NCBI RefSeq assembly: GCF_003985155.1 | Contig: NZ_ML133696.1 | Location: forward strand, 163,876 to 227,875 | Direction of reading: 5' to 3' | Source: Rhizobium vallis | GTDB taxonomy: Bacteria; Pseudomonadota; Alphaproteobacteria; Rhizobiales; Rhizobiaceae | DNA length: 64,000 bases | Shown: positions 55,903 through 63,280 of the stretch, in pieces | Layout: every line of letters starts with the position of its first letter | Position numbering within the stretch: position 1 is the stretch's first letter | Translations under genes and position numbers: made by a program | The notes under the pieces: generated by a model | The model's database searches: none | Seen by the model: only the letters and a program-made list of their open reading frames with translations | What the model was told of the DNA's origin: nothing

Positions 55903-56541
55903 GTGCCATTAGGGTCCCGCGAAGCTTTTGCAGCGGGGATCGGCGTGACGACAGGTTTTATCTCTTTTGTGCTGGCGGCGGTTTTCGCATCGGTGCCGGC
56001 TGCGGCTATGGCCGAGTGGCAGGCGGTCGAAGAGGTGCGGCCCTATTCGATTTCAGGCAAGACCGGAGCCGAGCTTTATGAATCGATCGGGGCGCGGGGA
56101 CCTGAGGTCGGCAACGGGCGAGTGATCGCGCATACGACGTTCAAGCTGACATGGACCCGGAAATACGAACCGCAGGGCAATGCCTGCGTCATCACGACCA
56201 ACCGGCCGAAACTGATCATCACCTATACGCTGCCGAAACCGTCGGCTGAGCTGCCGGCCGCCGTCAAGAGCAGCTGGGATGCCTTCATCTCGGGCGTGCA
56301 GACCCACGAGCGGGTGCATGGGGAGACCATCAAGGACATGGTCAAGGAGATCGAGGCGATGAGCATCGGCCTCACCGTTGCCGACGATCCCGACTGCAAG
56401 AAGATCAGGGTCGAACTGACCCGTCGCCTCGGTGAGATCTCACAAAGGCAACGCCAACTCGGCCGCGACTTCGACAAGGTCGAAATGGGCGACGGCGGCA
56501 ATATCCAGCAGCTCATTCTCAAGCTGGTCAATGGGCCCTGA
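55903..56541 (+). CDS. DUF922 domain secreted zinc-dependent protease-like protein
   Basis: This protein of up to 212 aa has an N-terminal hydrophobic signal segment (FISFVLAAVFASVPAAAMA) and a DUF922 domain carrying the metal motif HERVH in GVQTHERVHGETIKDM, consistent with a zinc peptidase-like site. Cleavage would leave a mature periplasmic protein beginning near EWQAVEEV. The start is uncertain: GTG at 55903 gives the listed form and GTG at 55945 gives a shorter signal peptide. No substrate is known. It is in the same direction as acdR but 32 bp apart, without a functional link. Confidence 0.78.
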   Translation: MPLGSREAFAAGIGVTTGFISFVLAAVFASVPAAAMAEWQAVEEVRPYSISGKTGAELYESIGARGPEVGNGRVIAHTTFKLTWTRKYEPQGNACVITTNRPKLIITYTLPKPSAELPAAVKSSWDAFISGVQTHERVHGETIKDMVKEIEAMSIGLTVADDPDCKKIRVELTRRLGEISQRQRQLGRDFDKVEMGDGGNIQQLILKLVNGP

Positions 56542-56573
56542 TCGGGCCAAAGCGCGCTATGGCGCGCTGAACG

Positions 56574-56924
56574 TCAGGAACTGCGGAGCGTCCCATCAGG
56601 ACTTGCCTGATCGACCGCCGCCGGCAGGTGTTGTGCGAGGATATTCGCCACCTGATCCGTGGGCACGCCAAGCTTCTGCGCCAGCGAGACGAGATACTCG
56701 TTCGATAGCGCGGACCGGATTTCATCCGGCGTGATCGGCTGGTTTTCGCCGCGTCCGAGCCAGGAATTGACCTGCGATCCAAGGCCCGCTTCGTTGAGCT
56801 TCGCCACCACGCCGTCCAACCCCCCGAATTGGGAAAAGGCATCAGACATCAGGCCGCCGAGGCCGCCCGGATGGCTGCTGATCGCCTTGCTCAGCATGCC
56901 GCCCAAATTGTCAAACAAACTCAT
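56574..56924 (-). CDS. YidB/DUF937 family protein
   Basis: This 116-aa protein is of the YidB/DUF937 type, with the Gly-rich N-terminal LFDNLGGMLSKAISSHPGGLGGL and the conserved ITPDEIRSAL...AQKLGVPTDQVANILAQHLP region. The family is helical, of unknown function, and often induced by stress. It is convergent with the DUF922 gene. The ATG at 56924 is preceded by AAGGAGG seven bases upstream. Confidence 0.86.
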   Translation of the reverse strand: MSLFDNLGGMLSKAISSHPGGLGGLMSDAFSQFGGLDGVVAKLNEAGLGSQVNSWLGRGENQPITPDEIRSALSNEYLVSLAQKLGVPTDQVANILAQHLPAAVDQASPDGTLRSS

Positions 56925-56993
56925 TGCATCCTCCTTATGGATCGTTGTCGACGCCGCCTTCCGGCGACGCCGACGATTGCCAGTGAGATGACG

Positions 56994-57473
56994 TCAGGAC
57001 TTCAGTTTGCTGTTGCAGATGCTGTAGTAGCCGCCACCCTTCTTGATCCAGGTGAGGCCGCCCAGGCTGTTGTCGGCTTTATTGGCTTTGTATTGATCGA
57101 GGCAGGTATGCATTCTCGCTTTGCCCGGCGACTCGCTTGCATATTTCGCCGAGACCTTGCTGGGGAAGACCACGCCCTTCGGAGCCTTGGCCGTGGTGGC
57201 CGGCGGTTCGGCTGCGTTGTCCGTATTGGCCATTGTCGGCTCTTCGTCCTTGGCATCGCCCGCAGCAGGTGCCGTGGGTGCTGCCGCTGCGTCGGTTCCG
57301 CATTGCGACTTGCGGAAATCGTTCCATTTCATGCCGTTCAGGCTGTTGGCCGTCTGCGCCGCTTTGTATTTGGCGCTGCATTCCTTCATCGTCAGGGCAT
57401 TCGCGTGAGACGCGAAGGTGAATGCTCCGATACCAAGGGCGATGGCTGTTCCGATAGAAGCAAGCTTGATCAT
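56994..57473 (-). CDS. Exported protein with two Cys-containing repeats, unknown
   Basis: This 159-aa protein has a signal peptide (MIKLASIGTAIALGIGAFTFASHANA) and two similar units. Unit 1 (ECSAKYKAAQTANSLNGMKWNDFRKSQC) and unit 2 (TCLDQYKANKADNSLGGLTWIKKGGGYYSIC) share the C-x3-YKA-x4-NSL-x-G-x2-W pattern and a closing Cys, so each probably holds one disulfide. A Pro/Ala-rich linker joins them. The start at 57473 follows GGAGG eight bases upstream. It is likely periplasmic. Several rhizobial genomes carry such proteins with no assigned role. Confidence 0.82.
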   Translation of the reverse strand: MIKLASIGTAIALGIGAFTFASHANALTMKECSAKYKAAQTANSLNGMKWNDFRKSQCGTDAAAAPTAPAAGDAKDEEPTMANTDNAAEPPATTAKAPKGVVFPSKVSAKYASESPGKARMHTCLDQYKANKADNSLGGLTWIKKGGGYYSICNSKLKS

Positions 57474-57749
57474 GAATACATCCTCCACGAACTGTGTTGA
57501 TGCCGACGCCTGAACGCGGGCGCACACGCCGTTTGGGTGGGTACCGTCAGGCCACTCCAGATCGGGGAGCAATACTGTCAAATTTTAGGCGATACTTATA
57601 TAAGTACGGAATAAATCAGGAAATATTAACATAGATACGCTGCCACCCCGCTTCCAACCGGGCGAATGGTCCGCTGTGGGTGGACCTCTCCGATCACGCT
57701 CCTATCTCTCCCGTCAACACGAGGCGCAGACGCGCGGAGGAGAAGTGAG

Positions 57750-58103
57750 ATGTCCTATGTCGATGGTTTCGTTGTGGCGGTTCCGAAGGAGAATATCGAG
57801 GCCTATAAGAAGTTCTCGACTTTCGCGGGATCGATCTGGAAGGAATATGGCGCGCTCGAATATGTCGAATGCATCGGCGACGACGTGCCCTATGGCGAAT
57901 TGACCTCCTTTCCCCGTGCCGTGCAGGCCAAGGAGGACGAGGTGGTGGTCTTTTCGTGGATTACCTACCGGTCCCGGCAGGAGCGCGACGATATCAATGC
58001 CAAAGTGATGGACGATGCCAGACTCAAGGGCGACCAATGGCAGATGCCGTTCGACGGCAAACGGATGATCTACGGCGGCTTCGAGACGCTGCTCAAGCTC
58101 TGA
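57750..58103 (+). CDS. DUF1428 domain-containing protein
   Basis: This 117-aa protein has the DUF1428 pattern SYVDGFVVAVPKENIEAYKKF, FPRAVQAKEDEVVVFSWI and the terminal GKRMIYGGFETL. The fold is a dimeric alpha+beta barrel. The function is unknown. The ATG at 57750 follows GGAGGAGAAG, a strong ribosome site. It appears to be transcribed alone. Confidence 0.92.
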   Translation: MSYVDGFVVAVPKENIEAYKKFSTFAGSIWKEYGALEYVECIGDDVPYGELTSFPRAVQAKEDEVVVFSWITYRSRQERDDINAKVMDDARLKGDQWQMPFDGKRMIYGGFETLLKL

Positions 58104-58201
58104 TTGTTCCCGCCCGATGCATTCAATCCGTTCGTGCTTGTGGTATAGTCTCCCGCGTTTCGCCAGGCCGCAGCTGACGCCTGGCAACGGGGGGAACGGG
58201 C

Positions 58202-58954
58202 ATGCAGCGACGCAATTTCATCAAGGGCCTGATCGTGCTTGGCGCCTGCCCGGCCTGCGCCAGGGCGGCGCTGGCCGCCGAGGGCGGGAATTGGAGCTAT
58301 GAGGGCCAGTCCGGCCCGGATCACTGGGGGGCAATGGCGCCTGACAATGCCGCCTGTTCGGCCGGTTCGCAGCAATCGCCGCTCGACCTGACCGGAGCCG
58401 TCAAGGCGGAGCTTCCGCCGCTTGCAATCGACTGGAGGCCGGGCGGCCGGATCGTCAACAACGGCCACATGATACAGGTCAACATGCCTGCGGGCTGCGG
58501 GCTTTCGCGCGGCGGCAAGAGCTACGAGCTGCTGCAATATCATTTCCATGCGCCGAGCGAGCACCATGTCGACGGTCGGAAATTCCCGATGGAGGCGCAT
58601 TTCGTCCACCGGCACAAGGAGACCGGTACGCTTGGCGTGCTCGGCGTGTTCGTGACGCCGGGAGCGGCCAATTCCGGGTTTTCGCGGCTGGCCGCCGCCT
58701 CGCCGAAAGCGGCGGGCGGGGAGGCCGCCGTCGACGATGTCGACCCGAACGGCCTGCTGCCGAAGGAGCGAAACTACTGGTCCTATGAGGGATCGCTGAC
58801 GACACCGCCCTGCAGCGAGATCGTCGACTGGATGGTGCTCAAGCAGCCGGTCGAGGTCGACGAAAAGGATATAAACGCCTTCACGTCGCTCTATCCGATG
58901 AACGCCCGGCCGGTGCTCGCCGCCAACCGGCGTTTCATCCTGTCGTCTTTCTGA
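58202..58954 (+). CDS. Alpha-class carbonic anhydrase, periplasmic
   Basis: This 250-aa alpha carbonic anhydrase hydrates CO2 to bicarbonate. The three zinc histidines are in YHFHAPSEHH and AHFVHRHKE (pattern HFH ... H), with the family block SLTTPPCSEIVDW near the C-terminus. The N-terminus QRRNFIKGLIVLGACPACARAALA has a twin-arginine pattern and a hydrophobic core, so export through Tat to the periplasm is likely. GGGGGGAACGGG precedes the ATG. A role in pH or CO2 balance outside the cytoplasm is inferred. Confidence 0.93.
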   Translation: MQRRNFIKGLIVLGACPACARAALAAEGGNWSYEGQSGPDHWGAMAPDNAACSAGSQQSPLDLTGAVKAELPPLAIDWRPGGRIVNNGHMIQVNMPAGCGLSRGGKSYELLQYHFHAPSEHHVDGRKFPMEAHFVHRHKETGTLGVLGVFVTPGAANSGFSRLAAASPKAAGGEAAVDDVDPNGLLPKERNYWSYEGSLTTPPCSEIVDWMVLKQPVEVDEKDINAFTSLYPMNARPVLAANRRFILSSF

Positions 58955-59023
58955 GGCGAAGGATTGACTTATCTGCCGTTGGGCGCCAACTCGCGGGGGA
59001 TATCCTTGCGATGGGAATGTGCC

Positions 59024-59446
59024 TTGCCCCAGACGATCCTCACGCTGTCCACGCGCGGACAGGGCCTTTACGAATTCACCGATGAGGCGGCTGCCTTCGT
59101 CAGCGCGTCGGGGCAGGAGGAGGGGCTGCTCACCGTCTTCGTGCGCCACACATCCTGCTCGCTGCTGATCCAGGAAAACGCCGATCCTGATGTGCGCACC
59201 GACCTCCTGTATTTCTTCCACCGCCTCGTGCCGCCGGCCTCCGACCTCTCGATGGGCTGGGTCGTGCACAGGGACGAAGGGCCGGACGATATGCCGGCGC
59301 ATATCAAGTCGGCGCTGACACAGGTGTCGATCGGCATTCCCGTCGGCAGGGGGCGCCTGATGCTCGGCGCCTGGCAGGGCCTCTATCTCTTCGAGCATCG
59401 CGACCGGCCGCACCGGCGCGAAATCGTCCTGCATCTCAGCCCTTGA
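59024..59446 (+). CDS. YjbQ family protein (UPF0047, secondary thiamine-phosphate synthase-like)
   Basis: This 140-aa YjbQ-family protein contains the conserved FVRHTSCSLLIQENADPDVRTDL and LMLGAWQGLYLFEHRD segments. Family members showed weak thiamine phosphate synthase activity, but the true role is not settled. The TTG at 59024 (PQTILTLSTRG) gives the usual length; a longer TTG start at 58964 is possible, but its ribosome site is too close. It follows the carbonic anhydrase by 69 bp on the same strand. Confidence 0.85.
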   Translation: MPQTILTLSTRGQGLYEFTDEAAAFVSASGQEEGLLTVFVRHTSCSLLIQENADPDVRTDLLYFFHRLVPPASDLSMGWVVHRDEGPDDMPAHIKSALTQVSIGIPVGRGRLMLGAWQGLYLFEHRDRPHRREIVLHLSP

Positions 59447-59570
59447 AAGGGCTAATCCTTCTGAATGAGAAGTGAATGGCTGGTTCGAACACCATTCAGT
59501 TTGCAGCGTTTACTGTCGAGACAATCCCTGAAGGGAGAGCTTAGGTCATACCGATCGACGGAGACACTCC

Positions 59571-59876
59571 ATGACGCATTTCCTCACCAAGGCTTCGCTT
59601 GCCGCATTGCTCGCCCTCTGCGCCATTCCGGCAACCATTTCCACGGCAGCAGCCGCGGGGCCGCAGACCAACTTCGTCGTCGAGGGGCAATATCATCAAC
59701 CCATCCGCGGCTGCTCGCCGATGCAGGCGGTGCGCAAGGCGCATTATTCCGGCCTGCGCGATGTCCGCATCACCCGCATGTCGCCGCGTGTCGTCGTCGT
59801 GGCCGGGCGCGACCGCCGCGGTTGGGACAGGATGACCTTCGCCAATGTCCGCGGCTGCCCGCTGATCCGGCGCTGA
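59571..59876 (+). CDS. Small exported protein, first of a paralogous pair
   Basis: This 101-aa protein has a signal peptide (MTHFLTKASLAALLALCAIPATISTAAAA) and a short mature part. The mature pattern is RGCSP...AHYSGLRDVRITRMSPRVVVVAGRDRRGWDRMTFANVRGCPLIRR. The gene 150 bp downstream encodes the same module. Two Cys could form a disulfide in the periplasm. It belongs to no family I can name, but related sequences are common in Rhizobiaceae. Confidence 0.8.
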   Translation: MTHFLTKASLAALLALCAIPATISTAAAAGPQTNFVVEGQYHQPIRGCSPMQAVRKAHYSGLRDVRITRMSPRVVVVAGRDRRGWDRMTFANVRGCPLIRR

Positions 59877-60025
59877 GGCGGCGCCGCCGCCGTTTCGCCT
59901 TGACGGCGCCACTTTCAGCCGTCTTTTGTCTAATCCGTATGGGTGATTCCCGCATGATGGTGCGGCGTGATGCGGAGACTGGGGAGGGCGGCTTGGCCGC
60001 ACCGACCTTAAAGGAGAGTTCTTAG

Positions 60026-60394
60026 ATGATGCAATTTCTGGCAAAGGCGGGTCTTGCCGCCATGCTGACAGCCGGCACCCTTGCCGGCACGGTGGCGCCT
60101 GCTGCCGCCCAGTTCAATATCATTATCGGTGAGCCGGACCGTGGTCCGCCGCCGGATTACCGTCGCCCGCCGCCGGATTATCGCCGTCCGCCTCCGCCGC
60201 CCGGTTACGGCCGGCCGATGCGCGGTTGCGATCCGCGCCTTGCCGAAGATATGGCCCGTGACTACGGCTTCCGCCGCGCGCGCGTCGTCGATATCACCCC
60301 GCGCCGCGTCATCGTACAGGGCTGGACACGTCGCGGCCCCGACGAGATGAGCTTCGGCAATGTGCGCGGCTGCCCCGCTCTGCGCCGCTACTAA
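60026..60394 (+). CDS. Small exported protein with Pro-Tyr-Arg repeats, second of pair
   Basis: This 122-aa paralogue of the preceding gene has signal peptide MMQFLAKAGLAAMLTAGTLAGTVAPAAA, then PPPDYRRPPPDYRRPPPPPGY repeats, then the shared module (RGCDPRLAEDMARDYGFRRARVVDITPRRVIVQGWTRRG...NVRGCPALRRY). AAGGAGAG supports the ATG at 60026. The repeats are absent from the first copy. It is followed by an intrinsic terminator, so the pair may form a transcription unit. The function is unknown. Confidence 0.82.
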   Translation: MMQFLAKAGLAAMLTAGTLAGTVAPAAAQFNIIIGEPDRGPPPDYRRPPPDYRRPPPPPGYGRPMRGCDPRLAEDMARDYGFRRARVVDITPRRVIVQGWTRRGPDEMSFGNVRGCPALRRY

Positions 60395-60434
60395 AACGAT
60401 TGCCGCCTCGTCTCCCCGATGCGGTGGCTAAAAC

Positions 60435-60479
60435 CCGCCCTTGCCCGTCTCCCCGGATTGGCAAGGGCGGTTTCTTTTT
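60435..60479 (+). terminator. Intrinsic terminator after the small exported protein pair
   Basis: An 11-bp stem CCGCCCTTGCC/GGCAAGGGCGG with a 14-base loop is followed by TTTCTTTTT, about 40 bp after the second gene's stop. Confidence 0.88.
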
Positions 60480-60538
60480 GTGAACCGGTTTTGTAAAGCC
60501 GGGCGGAAGAAGCGATCTCCTTCCGCCCGGCCAAGGGC

Positions 60539-61273
60539 TTACTGCTCGATCGCGAAGGTCACAGTGACGCTGACATTGTAATTGTTCTCGCCGCCCTGGA
60601 CGGGAACGGCGCCGTCAGAGGCTTCCTTCATCATCGTGGCGCGATAGGCCGGCTGCGGCAGCGGGCGGGGCACATTCTCGTTGATCTCGATAATGCGGCC
60701 GAGCTTGACGCCGGCGGCTTCGCTTAGCGTCTTCGCCTTCTTCACCGCCTCGGCGACGGCCTTCTTGCGCGCTTCTTCCAGCGCGGTCTCCGGCTTGTCG
60801 TTGGTGAACTGGATGTCGCCGCCCTGGTTGATGCCGAGCGTGACGGACTGGTCGATGACCTGGCCGAGCTTGGAAAGATCGCGCAGCCTGACGGTCACGG
60901 AATTGATGGTCTGGTAGCCGATCAGCTGCGGCTGCGCGGGCTGACCATCGGTCGGCTGCCGATAGTTATATTGCGGCTGGATCGAAAAGCCGGAGGTCTG
61001 CAGATCGCGCTCGGCGATGCCGCCGTCCTTCAGCGCCTTCAGCACCTCATTCATCGCCTTGTTGTTCTCGTCGAGCGCTTCGCGGGCGGTCTTCGCCTGC
61101 TTGACGACGGCGAGATTGACGATGGCCATATCGGGAGCCACGGCCGATTCGCCATCGCCCGTCACCGAAATCACCGCCTCGCGCGGCTTTGCCTCCTGCG
61201 CGAATGCAGCGCTGCCGAGCGGCAGGGCCAGAAAAGCAGTCATCAGAAGAGTCTTGGAGAGAATCGGCGCCAT
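60539..61273 (-). CDS. SIMPL domain-containing periplasmic protein (BP26/OMP28-like)
   Basis: This 244-aa exported protein has signal peptide LSKTLLMTAFLALPLGSAAFAQ, then the SIMPL (DUF541) domain with ISVTGDGESAVAPDMAIVNLAV and the C-terminal GENNYNVSVTVTFAI. It is homologous to the Brucella periplasmic antigen BP26/OMP28, which forms ring-like oligomers; its function is not settled. The ATG at 61273 is the only good start. It stands alone, divergent from the downstream lipoprotein. Confidence 0.92.
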   Translation of the reverse strand: MAPILSKTLLMTAFLALPLGSAAFAQEAKPREAVISVTGDGESAVAPDMAIVNLAVVKQAKTAREALDENNKAMNEVLKALKDGGIAERDLQTSGFSIQPQYNYRQPTDGQPAQPQLIGYQTINSVTVRLRDLSKLGQVIDQSVTLGINQGGDIQFTNDKPETALEEARKKAVAEAVKKAKTLSEAAGVKLGRIIEINENVPRPLPQPAYRATMMKEASDGAVPVQGGENNYNVSVTVTFAIEQ

Positions 61274-61602
61274 GTTTCATTCCCTAGTTGTCGTTTCCCG
61301 GATGAGCTTTCTGTCGGTTGATTGTGAAGCTATTGCGGCGGAAAAGACAGGCGGATGTGTATGGGGAGAAAAATGTGCGGGATGCGTGCGGGGGGGGCGG
61401 AGACGAGGTGAGGCTGTGCCGAGTTGCATCCCAGGCGCTGCCGCACAGGACAAGTCAAAATGCCCTTCTCCCCGTAAATGCCGCGTCTTCCCAAATCCCG
61501 CAAACCTGATAGCAATGAGGCGGGTTAAGAAACAGGCGGCGGCCGCGCTGAAACGCGGGCGCCCGGGGCTTCCGGACACGTCGTGGCCGGCAAGGGGGCA
61601 GC
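61274..61602. other. Intergenic interval without a recognised gene
   Basis: Apart from a G-rich run (eight G at about 61390-61397) and the divergent promoters expected at each end, nothing convincing is seen. Short frames here lack ribosome sites and homology. Confidence 0.5.
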
Positions 61603-62154
61603 ATGCGCTTCATGGCAGTTCTTTCGATCGGCCTCGCCATTGGTCTGGCGGGGTGCTCTCAGGTGGCGGAAAAGGCGGAGAACGCCGCCAACCGCTCTTA
61701 CACCAGCTATGCGCTCGGCAAACCCTATACAGAGATCGCCAATCTCGGCCAGTCGCCGATGGCGCAGCTTTCCGGCTCCGAAGCGACCTTCGGGCCGATG
61801 ATCGGGGCGACGTCGTTGAAGAACGGCATGACGATCTACCGGCACATGGCGCCGGCCGCCAAGACCGAGACCGGCACGAATTTCGCCGGCCTGGTCGGCA
61901 GCTCCACGATTTCGCAGAATAACCGGCTTTCCTATTTCCTGGTGGGCGCCGACGGGATCGTCAAGGATTGGGCGACGGGCTCGGTGCAGGGCAGCGCCAG
62001 CGACTGCGTGCAGTATATCGGCGGCATCATCAACCGCTGCAACGACATGCGCCAGCTCCAGGCCTCGCTCGCGCTCTACGATATCAGGGTGGCGACCAAG
62101 GCCGGCCAACCCATTTCCAGCTGGGGCGAACCGGCTGCACCCGTCGTCAACTGA
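61603..62154 (+). CDS. Putative lipoprotein, unknown
   Basis: This 183-aa protein has a lipoprotein signal (MRFMAVLSIGLAIGLAGCSQ, lipobox LAGC) and a mature domain of about 160 residues containing FGPMIGATSLKNGMTIYRHM and DCVQYIGGIINRCND. It is likely anchored in the inner or outer membrane facing the periplasm. No known family is assigned with confidence. AAGGGGG precedes the ATG. Confidence 0.78.
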   Translation: MRFMAVLSIGLAIGLAGCSQVAEKAENAANRSYTSYALGKPYTEIANLGQSPMAQLSGSEATFGPMIGATSLKNGMTIYRHMAPAAKTETGTNFAGLVGSSTISQNNRLSYFLVGADGIVKDWATGSVQGSASDCVQYIGGIINRCNDMRQLQASLALYDIRVATKAGQPISSWGEPAAPVVN

Positions 62155-62214
62155 GGGGTGCTGGCCGGATAAGAATCGCTTATCTACCCGGCGGCCAGCA
62201 GACGCATAGCGCAG

Positions 62215-62361
62215 TTAGGCGCCGAAATCATCCATGAAGGAAGGATGGATGGCGGGCTTGCGTTCTTCACGTGCGTCGCGAAAACGCTGAGGAACAGCGC
62301 CGAGACCGCTGACGAAACGGGTCAGGAGCCGGCGGTTGAAAAGTTTCTGTATGGCACTCAT
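62215..62361 (-). CDS. Putative small protein of 48 aa
   Basis: A minus-strand open frame encodes SAIQKLFNRRLLTRFVSGLG, then a charged PQRFRDAREERK segment and PSFMDDFGA at the end. It is basic and small, with no signal peptide. A good promoter faces it (TTGTTC, 17 bases, TATACG at about 62399-62404). The ribosome site is poor, and a five-codon frame ATG-AGT-GAA-ATG-CCA ends in a stop overlapping the start, which may aid coupling. Homology is not recognised; treat as tentative. Confidence 0.45.
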   Translation of the reverse strand: MSAIQKLFNRRLLTRFVSGLGAVPQRFRDAREERKPAIHPSFMDDFGA

Positions 62362-62581
62362 GGCATTTCACTCATTCTTTTTTTTGTTAGCCGGCAGCGT
62401 ATATTTTGCGCAGGCTGCCGGAACAATGGGCAATTTTGCATGACAGTTATGTGACAGCGCATGAGCTTGAAAAAGCAGCCTGCAAGGTGATCACATTGAC
62501 GTTAAGAGGGGTCGCCCAGGCGGTCGGGCGCTATAAATTGTGCACTTGGGCTAAAGCATGCCCTGCGAAGGAGAAGCTCAG

Positions 62582-62791
62582 ATGACCCGATTTTTCGCAT
62601 TCATCATGACCAGCACGCTGATCAGCCTTGCCGCGATCACTTCGGGCTGTACCTCGTCCGGAAGCCTCGATGAGACTTCGTCGATTGGTGGCGGTTATTA
62701 TGGTGGCGGTTATTATTATGAGAGTCAGCCGCTCAATCCGGCCTGCGGCGGTGGGTTCCGGCCGAGTGATGGGCGGTCTTGTAGTTATTAG
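62582..62791 (+). CDS. Small lipoprotein with Gly-Tyr-rich tail
   Basis: This 69-aa protein has a lipoprotein signal (lipobox near ITSGC) and a mature part GGGYYGGGYYYESQPLNPACGGGF. AAGGAGAAG lies just before the ATG at 62582; a longer start at 62558 is less likely. The composition suggests a disordered surface or matrix-binding tail. The function is unknown. Confidence 0.7.
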   Translation: MTRFFAFIMTSTLISLAAITSGCTSSGSLDETSSIGGGYYGGGYYYESQPLNPACGGGFRPSDGRSCSY

Positions 62792-62916
62792 GGCCGCGCT
62801 CGGCTCGCAACCGATGACGACGTAGCTAGCTACAGATAAACAATCGCCGAGGGGAACTGTCCCGCCCGCTCGTTATGTTTTTCGGCGATGAAGGCCCGCC
62901 GCAGCAGGGGCAAGAG

Positions 62917-63153
62917 TTACGAACTGCAATCAATATCGCTAACCTTTGCAGCGGCGATAAAAGCACGACGCACCTCTTCTGGCGACGCTACCTCGTTGAT
63001 CGCATCCAGGACCAGCATCTCGGCGGCTCTTGCCGCCGGCGTTTGTTCTGGCCAGTCGTTCATCAGGGTATTTCCTGCCTGCAGAACGGTGCGGAGTGTC
63101 CGCTTTTTGCCGCCGATCGTGATGGTGACCGGTCTGAACTTCGGTTTGCTCAT
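62917..63153 (-). CDS. DUF982 domain-containing protein
   Basis: This 78-aa protein has the rhizobial DUF982 pattern: KPVTITI-like VTITIGGKKRTLRTV, the MNDWPE motif, and a helical AARAAEMLVLDAI segment. DUF982 genes are numerous in rhizobia, often plasmid-borne, and have no known role. The start at 63153 follows GGGAGGG. It is not clearly linked to its neighbours. Confidence 0.82.
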   Translation of the reverse strand: MSKPKFRPVTITIGGKKRTLRTVLQAGNTLMNDWPEQTPAARAAEMLVLDAINEVASPEEVRRAFIAAAKVSDIDCSS

Positions 63154-63280
63154 GGCGCATTCCCTCCCACGGAACACGCGACTCAACGAATCACTTCAAG
63201 ACTCGTTCCGGTTGAGGCGTGCGGGGCCTCACATAAAATAGACCTGCAACCCGACCCTCGCGGTATCTTCTCTCGGGCAA

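Noticed and set aside
61380..61400. G-rich run as a possible G-quadruplex
   Set aside because: A single G tract without the other tracts needed for a quadruplex; probably incidental.
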